From assembly GCF_014645535.1 (NCBI RefSeq), contig NZ_BMLX01000004.1, positions 173,912 to 237,911 on the forward strand: a stretch of DNA of 64,000 nucleotides, given 5' to 3'. Shown here one piece after another: positions 37,670-46,906 of the stretch; the stretch's first letter is position 1, and each line of letters opens with the position of its first letter. Source of the DNA: Silvimonas iriomotensis (GTDB taxonomy: Bacteria; Pseudomonadota; Gammaproteobacteria; Burkholderiales; Chitinibacteraceae). Below the pieces are notes generated by a model. The model saw only the letters and a list, made by a program, of their open reading frames with translations. It had not been told where the DNA came from and did not search any database. The position numbers and the translations under genes were made by a program.

Positions 37670-38632
37670 TCAGAACGGCGAGTTGGGGAAATAGAACTGC
37701 TTGGCGTTTTCCTTGGTGATCAGCACCGACGGAATAATGGTGGTGGCCGGCAACCCTTCGCCCTTCAGCCGCGCTTCGGCCGTGAGTTTGACCGCGTCAT
37801 AGATGAACTTGGGCGAGTACGAGACATCTGCCTGGATCAGCTTGTTGCTGTCGTCCAGAATCGTCTTGACCATGCCTTTGGAGCCCGCACCGCCAAACAC
37901 GATCTTGATATCGGTGCGCTTGGCCTGGTCGATGGCCTTGAGCACGCCGACGGCCATGTCGTCATCGGCGGCCCAGATGGCGTCGATATTCTTGAAGCGC
38001 GTCAGGTAATCCTGGGTGACCTTGAAGGCGTCATCGCGATTCCAGTTGGCGTATTTGGCATCCAGAATCTTGATGTCCGGATACGCCTTGAGCACGCCGC
38101 TGAACGCATCAAAGCGCTCGTTATCCAGCGTGGTGGGGATACCGCGCAGTGCCACGACATTGCCCTTGCCATTCAGTTTTTTGGCAATGTACTCGGCCGG
38201 CAGTTTGCCAAATGCGGTGTTATCGCCGGCCACGTAGGCATCTTGCGCGCTGGTATCCGTCAGGCCGCGATCAACCACGGTCACGTACACGCCTTTTTTC
38301 TTCACCTGCGCCACAGGCTGGGTGAGCGAGGCCGATTCATACGGGAAGATCACCAGCGCATTGATCTTGTTGACCGTCACCAGGTCTTGCAACTGGTTGG
38401 CCTGCTCCGGCGCGTTGGCGGCGGTTTTGACGATGATCTTCAAGCCCGGATGCGCTTTCTCAAGGTCTTTTTTGGCCTCATTGGCCCACCACACAATGCC
38501 GCCGGTAAAGCCGTGGTCGGCCGTCGGAATGGAAACACCCAGCGTGACCGGGTCCGCCGCGCGGGCCGGAGACGTTATCAAGGTGGCCAGCGCCAGGACA
38601 CCGGCGCTCAATCCCAGGGTAAAGCGTTTCAT
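37670..38632 (-). CDS. Sugar ABC transporter substrate-binding protein (RbsB-like)
   Basis: A 320-residue periplasmic protein of the ribose/galactose family: signal peptide with cleavage near [20 protein letters not shown] at the mature start, [19 protein letters not shown], and [17 protein letters not shown] 38632 has GAGGAG ten bases upstream; the longer frame to 38695 is rejected. It captures the sugar for the two membrane components encoded upstream. Confidence 0.93.
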   Translation of the reverse strand: MKRFTLGLSAGVLALATLITSPARAADPVTLGVSIPTADHGFTGGIVWWANEAKKDLEKAHPGLKIIVKTAANAPEQANQLQDLVTVNKINALVIFPYESASLTQPVAQVKKKGVYVTVVDRGLTDTSAQDAYVAGDNTAFGKLPAEYIAKKLNGKGNVVALRGIPTTLDNERFDAFSGVLKAYPDIKILDAKYANWNRDDAFKVTQDYLTRFKNIDAIWAADDDMAVGVLKAIDQAKRTDIKIVFGGAGSKGMVKTILDDSNKLIQADVSYSPKFIYDAVKLTAEARLKGEGLPATTIIPSVLITKENAKQFYFPNSPF

Positions 38633-38722
38633 GGTGCAGTTACTCCTCATCGCTGGCGCGCGAATGCGCCTTGTTGTCTTGCACAGAGTCGCCATTGCGG
38701 CCGGCTTGCGGGCCCTGGCGCG

Positions 38723-39724
38723 TTAGTCGTTGCGGCGCCCTCTTTGCAGGAACGCCACCACGATAATCACCGCGCCCTGAACAGCCGCATTCAGGTACAC
38801 GCTGATGATGCTGGTGAGATTGAGAATGTTGTTGATGACCGACAGCAGAATCGCCCCGATCACAGTGCCGATCACCCGGCCCTCGCCGCCCTTGAGCGCG
38901 GTGCCGCCGACCACCACTGCGGCAATGGCTTCCAGCTCCCACAACAGGCCCGTGGTGGGGGTGGCCGAGCCCAGGCGCGGCACGTACAGCACGGTGGCGA
39001 CGCCCACGCACAGACCCAGAAAAATGTAAGTGACGATCTTGACCACATCGACCCGGATGGCGGCGTAGCGCGCCACTTGCTCGTTGGAGCCAATGGCCTG
39101 CACATGGCGGCCAAAGGCCGTGCGGTTCAGGATCAGCGCGCCGCCGGCGGCCATGATCAGAAACACCCAGATCGGCACCGGCACGCCCAGCAGGCTGGCG
39201 TAGTACACCGGGCCGTACAGATTGTTGAGCGAGTCATCCAGCGTCAGCGCACCGCCATCGGCCAGCCAGGTCAGCACGGCGCGGAAGATGCCCAGCGTGC
39301 CCAGCGTGACAATAAAGGGCTCGATCCGCCCCTTGGTGATCAGCAAACCATGCATCAACCCGAACAGCGCGCCCAGGATCAGGGCCAGCACGATTCCCAG
39401 CATGACAATCAGCAAGGGCGCCATGCCGCTGCCGGCCAGCTTGTTCATCAGCACGATCATGCTGCCGGCAATCAGCGCCGCCATCGACCCCACCGAAAGA
39501 TCAATCCCGCCCGAGATGATCACAAACGTCATGCCGACCGCGATGATGCCGATGAACGCCGTGCGCGTGAGCACGTTCATCATGTTGTCGACAGTGGCGA
39601 AATCGCGGTTGAGCAGTGTGCCCGCCACGCACAGCAAGATCAGCCCGATCAGCGGCCCGACCGCCTGCAAGCGGGCCAGCCAGCGGGTGGAGCGGCGCGG
39701 GGTGTCAGTGAGTGCCGGTTGCAT
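38723..39724 (-). CDS. Sugar ABC transporter permease (RbsC-like)
   Basis: A 333-residue permease of the ribose/xylose family, with eight to ten hydrophobic helices, [12 protein letters not shown] (typical block, about 69-80) and the cytoplasmic loop [21 protein letters not shown]. It overlaps the ATPase gene by 20 bases, so the two are co-translated. Confidence 0.93.
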   Translation of the reverse strand: MQPALTDTPRRSTRWLARLQAVGPLIGLILLCVAGTLLNRDFATVDNMMNVLTRTAFIGIIAVGMTFVIISGGIDLSVGSMAALIAGSMIVLMNKLAGSGMAPLLIVMLGIVLALILGALFGLMHGLLITKGRIEPFIVTLGTLGIFRAVLTWLADGGALTLDDSLNNLYGPVYYASLLGVPVPIWVFLIMAAGGALILNRTAFGRHVQAIGSNEQVARYAAIRVDVVKIVTYIFLGLCVGVATVLYVPRLGSATPTTGLLWELEAIAAVVVGGTALKGGEGRVIGTVIGAILLSVINNILNLTSIISVYLNAAVQGAVIIVVAFLQRGRRND

Positions 39725-41192
39725 GGGCGATCAGTTCCTCTTCGGTCAGCTGGTCCATCCCCAGCGTGGTTTGCAGCTTGCCCGCGCGCATGACGGCCAC
39801 GCGGTGACACAGCCCGATCAGCTCAATCAGTTCACTGGAAATCACGATCACGGCACGGCCGGCCTGCGCCAGCGCATGAATCTGGAAGTAAATGTCCCGC
39901 TTGGCGCCGACATCCACGCCGCGCGTGGGCTCATCCAGAATGATCACGCGCGGGTCAGGGTGCAGAAACTTGGCCAGCGCCAGTTTTTGCTGGTTGCCGC
40001 CCGACAGCGCCCGGGCGCGGGCGTCCAGGTTGCCGGTGCGGATGCCGAACTCGTCTTTGGCGCGCGCCATGGCAGCACGCTCGGCGTTCAGGTCCAGCAA
40101 GGGATGCGCGTAATGGTCCAGCATCAGCAGGGTCAGGTTCTGTGCCAGTCCCATGCTCACGTGCAGCCCTTTGCCCTTGCGGTCTTCGCTTAGATAGGTG
40201 ACACCCAGTTTGACCGCCTGTTGCGGCGTGTTGAGGGTGACGGCCTGGCCGTTCATGTGCACCATCCCGCCCGCACGTTTGCGCAGCCCCAGCAAGCCTT
40301 CAAAGGTCTCGGTACGGCCCGCGCCGACCAGCCCCGCAAAGCCCAGAATCTCTCCCGCCCGAACCTGGAACGAGATGTCCTCAGACCAGCCCGGCACGCT
40401 CAGGCCGCTCACCGCCAGCGCAACCGGTGCATCGGCTGCCGGCGGGGTTTTGTCGGGGAACATGTCAGACAGCTCGCGTCCGACCATCAGGTTGGCCATT
40501 TGCTGGCGGTTCAGACTCTCGGTCGGCGCGCGGGTAATAAAGCGGCCGTCGCGCATCACCACAATCTCATCGGTGATGGCCTCAATCTCATCGAGCTTGT
40601 GCGAGATATACACCAGCGTGACGCCATCGGCCTTCAGTTGCCGCATCAAGCCAAACAAGCGCTGCGTCTCCGTCGGCGTGAGCGTGGCGGTGGGTTCATC
40701 CATGATCAACACGCGGGCCTGGCGAGAGAGCGCGCGGGCAATTTCCACCAGTTGTTTCTCGGCCACGATCAGATTGCGCACCGGCGTATCGGGGTTGATC
40801 ACCAGCCCCACTTGCTTGAGGTAATGCGCAGCTTCCTGGCGCATGGCCCGGTCATCAAGCAACCAGCCTTTGCGCTTTTCATGGCCCAGGAAAATATTCT
40901 GGGCCACGGTCAGGTGCTCGGCCAGGTTGAACTCCTGGTGGATCAGCACCACGCCTTCACCCTCGGCCTGGCGCGATGATCTGAAATTGACCAGCCGGTC
41001 ATCAAGGCGGATCTCGCCGGCGCTGGCGTGCTCGTAACCGGAAAGGATCTTCATCAGCGTGGATTTACCCGCGCCGTTCTCGCCCAGCACGCCATAAATG
41101 CCCCCCGGCGGCAGCTCAAAGCTCACGCCGTGCAACACCCGTACCGGGCCGAAATCCTTGTAAATGTCATCAAACCGCACCGAAACACTCAT
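39705..41192 (-). CDS. Sugar ABC transporter ATP-binding protein (RbsA/MglA-like)
   Basis: A double ATPase of 495 residues. First Walker A is [14 protein letters not shown]; the first signature-side Walker B is [11 protein letters not shown]. The second domain has [16 protein letters not shown] (degenerate Walker A), [15 protein letters not shown] and [14 protein letters not shown]. This asymmetry is normal for RbsA-type proteins. It is the second gene of the operon after lacI. Confidence 0.94.
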   Translation of the reverse strand: MSVSVRFDDIYKDFGPVRVLHGVSFELPPGGIYGVLGENGAGKSTLMKILSGYEHASAGEIRLDDRLVNFRSSRQAEGEGVVLIHQEFNLAEHLTVAQNIFLGHEKRKGWLLDDRAMRQEAAHYLKQVGLVINPDTPVRNLIVAEKQLVEIARALSRQARVLIMDEPTATLTPTETQRLFGLMRQLKADGVTLVYISHKLDEIEAITDEIVVMRDGRFITRAPTESLNRQQMANLMVGRELSDMFPDKTPPAADAPVALAVSGLSVPGWSEDISFQVRAGEILGFAGLVGAGRTETFEGLLGLRKRAGGMVHMNGQAVTLNTPQQAVKLGVTYLSEDRKGKGLHVSMGLAQNLTLLMLDHYAHPLLDLNAERAAMARAKDEFGIRTGNLDARARALSGGNQQKLALAKFLHPDPRVIILDEPTRGVDVGAKRDIYFQIHALAQAGRAVIVISSELIELIGLCHRVAVMRAGKLQTTLGMDQLTEEELIAHATGTH

Positions 41193-41225
41193 GATCGAGC
41201 CCGTTCTGGTTGATCTGCGCCGTGA

Positions 41226-42251
41226 CTAGGCCTGACTGCTTTGCCGCACCACCAACTGATGATCCAGCAATAAACCGGGTACTTTCTGCGCTGGCCGGGC
41301 CAGCCGCTGCAACAACAGCCGTGCCGCAGTCATGCCCAGTTCACGCATGGGCTGGGCGATGGTGGTAAGCGCCGGCTCCACCTGCGCGGCCAGCGCGATA
41401 TTGTCGAACCCCACCACGGCCACATCATGCGGCACCCGTTTGCCCGCCGCCCGCAACCCGGCCAGCACCCCGATAGCCAGCGTGTCGGACACCGCAAAAA
41501 TGGCCGTCGGCGGCGTTGCCCGCTGCATCAACGCCTGGGCCGCGCGGTTGCCGGTGTCGTAATCCAGCCCGGCAACGTTGACGCACCAATCGGCCGCCGG
41601 TGTGATGCCTGCGGCGGTCAGGGCATCCAGCCAGCCTTGTTTGCGTTGCCGTGCATACAGCCAGGTTTCATCTGAATTGAGCAGCGCCACGTGGCGGTGG
41701 CCCTGCGCCAGCAAATGCGTCACCGCGTCATACGCCGCGCGGCGGTTATCAATACCGACATAAGGCACCGCCACACCGGGATCGAATTCGCAACACGCCA
41801 CCCAGGGCAGCCCCGGCGAAGCCTTGATCAACGCGTGCTGCACGGTGTCCGGGTCCAGGCAGATGGCGCCATCCGCCCGCCGCCGTTCCAGCAACTCAAA
41901 GTAACTTTGCTCCCGGCCGCTATCGGCGCCGGTATCGCACAGCAACACAAAGTAGTTATGCTCCCGCGCCACACTATCGATACCGCGCACGATCTCGGCA
42001 TAAAACGGGTTGCCGACATCCGGCACCAGGGTCAGCAACAAGCGGCTTTCAGCCGTGCGCAGATTGCGCGCCAGTTCGTTGACGCGATAACCCAGCGCAT
42101 TGACCGACGCCATCACCTTGTCACGCGTGGCCGGTTTGACGACGGCCTGCCCGTTGAGCACCCGCGATACCGTGGCAACGGATACACCCGCGTGATTTGC
42201 CACGGCAGAGATGGAGACGGTCCGGGGCGCATCTGGCGTACGCGGGGGCAT
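41226..42251 (-). CDS. LacI family transcriptional regulator
   Basis: A 341-residue repressor. N-terminal HTH VSISAVANHAGVSVATVSRV with hinge LNGQAVVKPATR, followed by a sugar-binding domain. It is the first gene of the sugar operon (34-base gap to the ATPase). An 18-base palindrome 15 bases upstream of its start is a clear autoregulatory operator, so it probably represses the whole operon until its sugar is present. Confidence 0.95.
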   Translation of the reverse strand: MPPRTPDAPRTVSISAVANHAGVSVATVSRVLNGQAVVKPATRDKVMASVNALGYRVNELARNLRTAESRLLLTLVPDVGNPFYAEIVRGIDSVAREHNYFVLLCDTGADSGREQSYFELLERRRADGAICLDPDTVQHALIKASPGLPWVACCEFDPGVAVPYVGIDNRRAAYDAVTHLLAQGHRHVALLNSDETWLYARQRKQGWLDALTAAGITPAADWCVNVAGLDYDTGNRAAQALMQRATPPTAIFAVSDTLAIGVLAGLRAAGKRVPHDVAVVGFDNIALAAQVEPALTTIAQPMRELGMTAARLLLQRLARPAQKVPGLLLDHQLVVRQSSQA

Positions 42252-42265
42252 GGATTTTTCTGTTG

Positions 42266-42283
42266 AATGTAATCGATTACATT
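42266..42283. promoter_or_regulatory. LacI-family operator
   Basis: Perfect 18-base palindrome AATGTAATCGATTACATT with a central CG, the form bound by LacI/GalR-family repressors. It sits directly upstream of the regulator gene. Confidence 0.88.
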
Positions 42284-42410
42284 TCTAGAAGGCGTGGTTG
42301 CCGGATACAAGAAGTTTCGATGGTGCGGTGCAAGGGGGAGGGTGTTTTTTTGGGGGGGGCGGGGAGTGGTTTGGATCAGGAGGCTGGTGGCGATTTGCTT
42401 GTGACTGCTG

Positions 42411-43493
42411 CTAAAAACTGAACCTTTGTTAGCGCCTGCGGCGCGGTGTTTTGATACCGGGGGTGCCCGGAGCACGGTACTTTTCTTTGGATCGCCAAAG
42501 AAAAGTACCCAAAAGAAAGGCGACCCCTGCGACGGCGCCCTTCGGGTTCCCTGTGCTTCTCGCGAAGTCCGGCTGGCTACGGGAACTCGCTTCGCTCAAA
42601 CACCCCTCCGCCGCAACCCCGGACTTCGCTGCGATGCTCGGCGCAGTCAAGGGGAGGTACGTCAAAAGCAACCCCAACCCCAACCCCAACCCCAACCCCA
42701 ACCCCAACCCCAACCCCAACCCCGAAAAGCAACAGCAACAGCCACAGCAAAGGCAAGGGCAAAGGCAAAGGCAAAGGCGGAGTCTACGTGGCGTGCGTTC
42801 CGCTGACCCGCCATTCCCGACTTTGGCGTCCCCCTTTTGCGGGCAAGGACGTGAGCGCCAGACGTAGGGTGGAATCGGAGCAGAGCGACAGTCCACTATC
42901 GCAGCGGCAGATTGCTTCGCGAATCCACCCTACGCCACGGCCAGCAAGAATGATTGGCTTGCCCTACCACTTCGTTATTCCGGACCTCGGCGGCCCCCTT
43001 GGCCGGAATCCAGCTGCGATGCATGCAAGCACCACGGAATCAGCACAAGACGGCAGTGGTAGGCCACCGAAAGCAGCCCGTTGGGCTGCGAACTGGATTC
43101 CGGCCTCCGCCGGAATGACGAGTCAGTGGGGTGCGAGTTGGATTTACCGTTGCCGCTACCACTGCCATTTCCGCCACTACTACTGACACCGGGCCTTCGC
43201 CAGTGCAGTTGCCGTTGCTTTGGTTTTTGGGGTTTTGCAGTTGCAGGTGGTTTTTGGGGTTGCAGTTGCCTTTGATTTTCCTCCCCCATTAAAGCCAAGC
43301 GCCGAAGGAGTGGAGGGAGACCCCAAGCTCCCGACCGACTGAGGGAAGCCCGGAGGGCCGCCAGGCTGGGGTCGCCTTTCTTTGCCTACTTTCTTTGGCG
43401 AAGCAAAGAAAGTAGGGTGGGCCCGGCACCCCGGGTATCAAAATGCCTTCAAACCCGCGCCGAAGGCGCTAACAAGCTGTTCAAGGTTTTCTA
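42411..43493. repeat. Large palindromic repeat element, copy B (about 1.05 kb)
   Basis: Same architecture as copy A. Outer inverted arms are 42429-42527 and 43368-43472 (TTAGCGCC, TTTTGATACC, GGTGCC, CTTTCTTTG hairpins, GGCGACCCC). Inside are (AACCCC)9 at 42670-42723 (five in copy A), AAGGCA-type hexamers, the REP-like hairpin 42863-42934, the GGAATCCAG / CTGGATTCC pair, and GGGGTT-type hexamers before the right arm. Flanking sequence AAAACCTTGAAC-GCTTG also matches copy A's left flank in inverse. No gene is called inside; the stretch 42285-43541 has no other feature. Confidence 0.85.
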
Positions 43494-43541
43494 GCCCAGC
43501 CAGTGATGCAACTGGCCTCCCACCCGCCAGCACCCTCACCC

Positions 43542-44540
43542 TCACCCATAAAAATGCACCCCCACATACACCGCAAACGCCAGATATAACCCCCCCACCA
43601 TCACCAGCCGGCTGCAATCCACCTGCCCGCGCCGGAAGATGTTCCACAAGAACACAATCGCCGCCGCAGTAATCAGCCCGGATACCAGCAAGGGCGCATC
43701 AAACATCCACGGTGTGAAAAAGATCCCCAGCGCGCTGGGAATGGTGGCCTGGATCATCATGGCGCCAGAAATATTGGCCAGCGCCAGACGCTCTTTGCCC
43801 TGGCGCACCCAGATCAGTGTATTCATGATTTCCGGCAATTCGGTAGCCACCGGGCTGAGCAACAGCGCGACGATATGCGGGGCGATACCCAGGGCCATGC
43901 CGATGGTTTCCAGTTGCGCCACAAAGGTATGCGAGGCCACGGCAATCACGGCCAGCGCCATCAACGATTGCGTCGCCGCCCAGCCCATGCTGGCGTTGTG
44001 CGGACGAATCTTCAGTGGCTCCAGCTCTTCCTCTTCCGGTGCGGTGTCGGCGCTGCTGATTTCGCGCCAGACATACAGCGCATAAGCGGCGAGGAACAAC
44101 ACGCCCAGCCATGGCTTGATGGCAAAGGCGACCAGACCCAGCGCGACCTTGAACACAAAGATGGACAGGAACGAGAGCTGGTCGCCCGCCAGGCGCTTGC
44201 TGTCGACCTGCACGGTGCGATCCGGCCGGCCCAGGCGGCGGCGGTTCAGCCACAGTGCGCCACCGACCACGGCGTACGCCACGGTCGCCAGCACCAGCGG
44301 GCCGCCCATGGCAGCGCCTACGCCAATGTCCCTGGCTTTGTCGGTCTGGCCGAAAACAACAGCGGTAAAGGTCACGGCGCTTTCGGGCAAGGCGGTGCCG
44401 AAGGCGGCCAGCACGGTGCCGACGGCGGTGGCGCCCAGCTTCATGTGACGGCCGCACCACTCGATACCGTTCACGAAGTATTCACAGGCCAGATAAATGG
44501 CGAGCGCAGAGGCAAAAAACAGGATGATGGTGAGCAGCAT
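43542..44540 (-). CDS. Calcium/cation antiporter family (CaCA) exchanger
   Basis: A 332-residue inner-membrane antiporter with about ten helices. Both alpha-repeats are visible: FGTALPESAVTFTAV (about 47-61) and SPVATELPEIMNTLIWV, each with the ion-binding Glu, and an acidic cytoplasmic loop (EEEELEP) between halves. The frame is open upstream to 44690, but that region is the Mn riboswitch, so ATG 44540 (MLLTIILFFAS) is chosen. Given the riboswitch, Mn2+ (or Ca2+/Mn2+) export is the likely job. Confidence 0.88.
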   Translation of the reverse strand: MLLTIILFFASALAIYLACEYFVNGIEWCGRHMKLGATAVGTVLAAFGTALPESAVTFTAVVFGQTDKARDIGVGAAMGGPLVLATVAYAVVGGALWLNRRRLGRPDRTVQVDSKRLAGDQLSFLSIFVFKVALGLVAFAIKPWLGVLFLAAYALYVWREISSADTAPEEEELEPLKIRPHNASMGWAATQSLMALAVIAVASHTFVAQLETIGMALGIAPHIVALLLSPVATELPEIMNTLIWVRQGKERLALANISGAMMIQATIPSALGIFFTPWMFDAPLLVSGLITAAAIVFLWNIFRRGQVDCSRLVMVGGLYLAFAVYVGVHFYG

Positions 44541-44619
44541 GGGAACGAAGCACGGCCGGGCAAGCAAGATAAACCAATGGCGCAACGATACGGCTTGCCC
44601 GGCGTGGCAAAGCGCATCG

Positions 44620-44755
44620 TGGCCAAAGGTCTCGCCGGGCAAACAGGTTGGGCACCTGTTACTGATCACGCCATGAAGCGGGGGCTTCAAGTTTGTTGAC
44701 GTGACCTCTTCTCAGACAGGCCAGAGCCTGCAGGAAGATGGCTACTCCCCAATGA
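44620..44755 (-). promoter_or_regulatory. yybP-ykoY (Mn2+) riboswitch
   Basis: On the minus strand the leader has GGGGAGTAGCC (44740-44750), then CACGTCAACAAACTTGA, a variable hairpin, and GCGAGACC (44629-44636). These are the diagnostic conserved blocks of the yybP-ykoY class. A possible promoter lies just upstream: TTGTCT (44789-44794), 16-base spacer, TACAAT (44767-44772). Confidence 0.9.
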
Positions 44756-44869
44756 CAACGGAGCGGATTGTACATCGTTTGTCGTATCAGACAAGCCTGT
44801 AAGCGACATTCGCCTGATTTGCGATATATGCTACGGCAGCCCCGCAGCCTGCCAAGGACACCCTGCCCG

Positions 44870-46000
44870 ATGCACCGCCATCTGATCGCATTTGCTGACG
44901 CGCCCGAACCCGATCTGATCACGCCCGCGCTGGATCAGCGTTTCAAGATCCGCAATGTCACGCTGCTGGCAGATGCCACGCACATTGAACGCGCCAACTA
45001 CATGGCCAGCGTGTGCCGCGAGGCCAATCTGCATACCTCGGTCATGCCGATTCCGCACGGCTGGCATCCGGAGCCGATCCGCGTGCGGCTGAAGGAAATC
45101 ATTGCCGGTGGCGAGTTGCCCTACGTGTTCAACCTGTCTGGTGCCAACCCCATCCACAGTGCCATTGCGCATGAAGTGGCTTTGGGCCATCAGGTGCCGG
45201 CGTTTGTGGTCAATCCTTCCAGCGACCAGATCCACTGGCTGGCGCACCCGCCGCATGACCTGCCCAGTGACGATGGCAATGTGGAAGACCGCCTCACGCT
45301 GGAAAGCTATTTTGCGGTGTACGGCATTGGCATTGTGTCGTGCAGCCGGCGCTTGCACCGGCCCAAGGCGCAGATGGATGCCGCGGCTGATGTGCTGGCG
45401 CATTTGTCGGTCGATCACCCGGAGCTGATCAACAAGCTCAACGGCGTGTGTTCCTTGCTGACGGCAGAACACGAAACCCGCTTGCCGATTCCCAACGAGC
45501 CCGCGCTGATCTCTGCCCTGCGTGCCACGGGTTTGTGCCAGATCTTGCCGGATTTGCGTTTGCGGCTGGATCAGTTTGATGCCCGCCAGTTTCTGGGCGG
45601 TGGCTGGTTTGAATGGTGGTTGCTGCGCCAGGTAGAAACGCTGGTGGGCGATCTGCCCATTCAGGACGCTGCCGCCAGCGTGCGGGTGAGTTTGCCCAAC
45701 GGGGTATCCAACGAGTTCGATGTGGTCATTTTGTGCAACAACCACCTCTACGTGATTGAAGCCAAAACCATCAACGCCGGTATGGCCGACAAAGGGGTGG
45801 GGCTGACCACGCTGTTCAAGCTCGATAGCGTGTCGGGTCTGGGCGGGATGCGGGCAGAGGCCATGCTGGCCAGCCTGTCTTTGCCTACGCTGCGTGAAGC
45901 CAGCCGCGCCCAGGCGCAAGAGATCGCCATTGTGGCGGGGGACGAACTGACCAGCGTGCAGGCCCGCCTGCGTGACTGGCTCACGCAGACGGAGTCGTAA
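44870..46000 (+). CDS. CARF-PD-(D/E)XK nuclease, Card1/Can2 family (DUF1887)
   Basis: A 376-residue protein with the Card1/Can2 layout: an N-terminal CARF-like sensor (LIAFADAPEPDLITPAL, FNLSGANPIHSAIAHEVAL), a short middle domain, and a C-terminal nuclease. The nuclease has GGWFEWWLL (Glu248) and the PD-(D/E)XK core D284, E297-A-K299 in NEFDVVILCNNHLYVIEAKT. Known members bind cyclic tetra-adenylate from type III CRISPR complexes and cut nucleic acid. ATG 44870 is chosen; the open frame upstream runs into the divergent promoter. No CRISPR or Cas10 gene lies in the window. Confidence 0.88.
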   Translation: MHRHLIAFADAPEPDLITPALDQRFKIRNVTLLADATHIERANYMASVCREANLHTSVMPIPHGWHPEPIRVRLKEIIAGGELPYVFNLSGANPIHSAIAHEVALGHQVPAFVVNPSSDQIHWLAHPPHDLPSDDGNVEDRLTLESYFAVYGIGIVSCSRRLHRPKAQMDAAADVLAHLSVDHPELINKLNGVCSLLTAEHETRLPIPNEPALISALRATGLCQILPDLRLRLDQFDARQFLGGGWFEWWLLRQVETLVGDLPIQDAAASVRVSLPNGVSNEFDVVILCNNHLYVIEAKTINAGMADKGVGLTTLFKLDSVSGLGGMRAEAMLASLSLPTLREASRAQAQEIAIVAGDELTSVQARLRDWLTQTES

Positions 46001-46009
46001 GCGGCCCGA

Positions 46010-46906
46010 TCAGTGCGGTAGTGCCGGGTCAATCGACGGCAGATAGCGCAGCGAGAAAAACACGCTATCGCCCTGGCACGGCGCGCGCTGCTGCAACAGC
46101 GTGCGTACTTCATCGACCGAACGGCGCTCTGCGGTGAACGCCTCGTCCGTGCCGGTCTGGCGGAAAATCTCGTAAATCACGCCCCGGGCAGCCGGTTTGT
46201 CGCACTGGCCCAGCGCCTGCAGGTACACGCCGCGTTCAGCGGCATTGAGCTTGCCGGTGCCCGCGCCGTCCTGCACCCACACTTTCACGCCGCTTTGCTG
46301 CGCCACCTGGCCGATCATGGCGGCGAACTGCTGCGGCGCCATATGCCCGGCAAAAAAGCTGCTGGTGTACACCGGTTTGTCGGCCGCTTTGCGTACCTGG
46401 CCGGCAGACTGGCTTAGCCAGTGGCTCAGGCTGGTCAGTGCCTCGGCATCGCGCCAGCGCACGTCGTCAATTTCCAGTGGCAGATACCAGCCGCTGATGG
46501 CGTCAGCGCGCAGCCGCTTCACCCAGTACTGCGCCAGCTGGGCATCCGCGTGGCTGTGGCTGCGAAAATACGTCTCCAGAATGCGCAGCGGTTGTCGTTG
46601 GCGCACAAAAAAGTCCGGATCGCCATTGAGTCCGATCACCAGATTGAGCCCGGCCTTGCGGGCATCGGTCATGCGCTGGGCCAGCCAGTCTTTTTCCTGC
46701 GGCGTGGCAAAAGCCTCGCCATTTTGCGTCCATTGCACCACCAGCGTATCGAAACCGGCGTGTTTCACGCTGGCAAACAGGCCCGGCCAGGCCGCGTCCG
46801 GCACGCTGTTGTCGCGTGTTTGCGGCTGGTAAAACAAGGCTGTCATGGCGTGGGCCAGGGCCGGCAGACTCAGCAAGGCCAACAGGGCGAGTTTGGCGGC
46901 GCGCAT
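46010..46906 (-). CDS. DUF4434 family periplasmic protein (YbcH-like)
   Basis: A 298-residue exported protein: signal peptide with cleavage near AHA, then ALFYQPQTRDNSVPDAAW, VVQWTQNGEAFATP, and a glycosidase-like barrel pattern (GLNLVIGLNGDP, YLPLEIDDVRW). E. coli has a related gene, ybcH, next to nfrA. The ATG shares one base with the nfrA stop (TGATG) and has GGAGGA upstream, so it is coupled to nfrA. Role in glycan processing is inference. Confidence 0.85.
   Translation of the reverse strand: MRAAKLALLALLSLPALAHAMTALFYQPQTRDNSVPDAAWPGLFASVKHAGFDTLVVQWTQNGEAFATPQEKDWLAQRMTDARKAGLNLVIGLNGDPDFFVRQRQPLRILETYFRSHSHADAQLAQYWVKRLRADAISGWYLPLEIDDVRWRDAEALTSLSHWLSQSAGQVRKAADKPVYTSSFFAGHMAPQQFAAMIGQVAQQSGVKVWVQDGAGTGKLNAAERGVYLQALGQCDKPAARGVIYEIFRQTGTDEAFTAERRSVDEVRTLLQQRAPCQGDSVFFSLRYLPSIDPALPH

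Noticed and set aside
37556..39793. Open frame of 745 codons on the plus strand over the sugar ABC genes
   Set aside because: Antisense to binding protein and permease genes; no ribosome site, repeated Gln/His composition.
27188..42723. GGGGTT arrays as true telomeres of a linear replicon
   Set aside because: Both arrays are internal, flanked by ordinary genes, with only 5 and 9 units.
42429..42896. Frames of 138-155 codons inside copy B of the element
   Set aside because: Composed of Pro-Asn or Gly-Leu repeats from the AACCCC array; no ribosome site and no equivalent in copy A.
44541..44690. N-terminal extension of the CaCA exchanger
   Set aside because: The extension lies within the yybP-ykoY leader, including GCGAGACC; exchangers start at the first helix.
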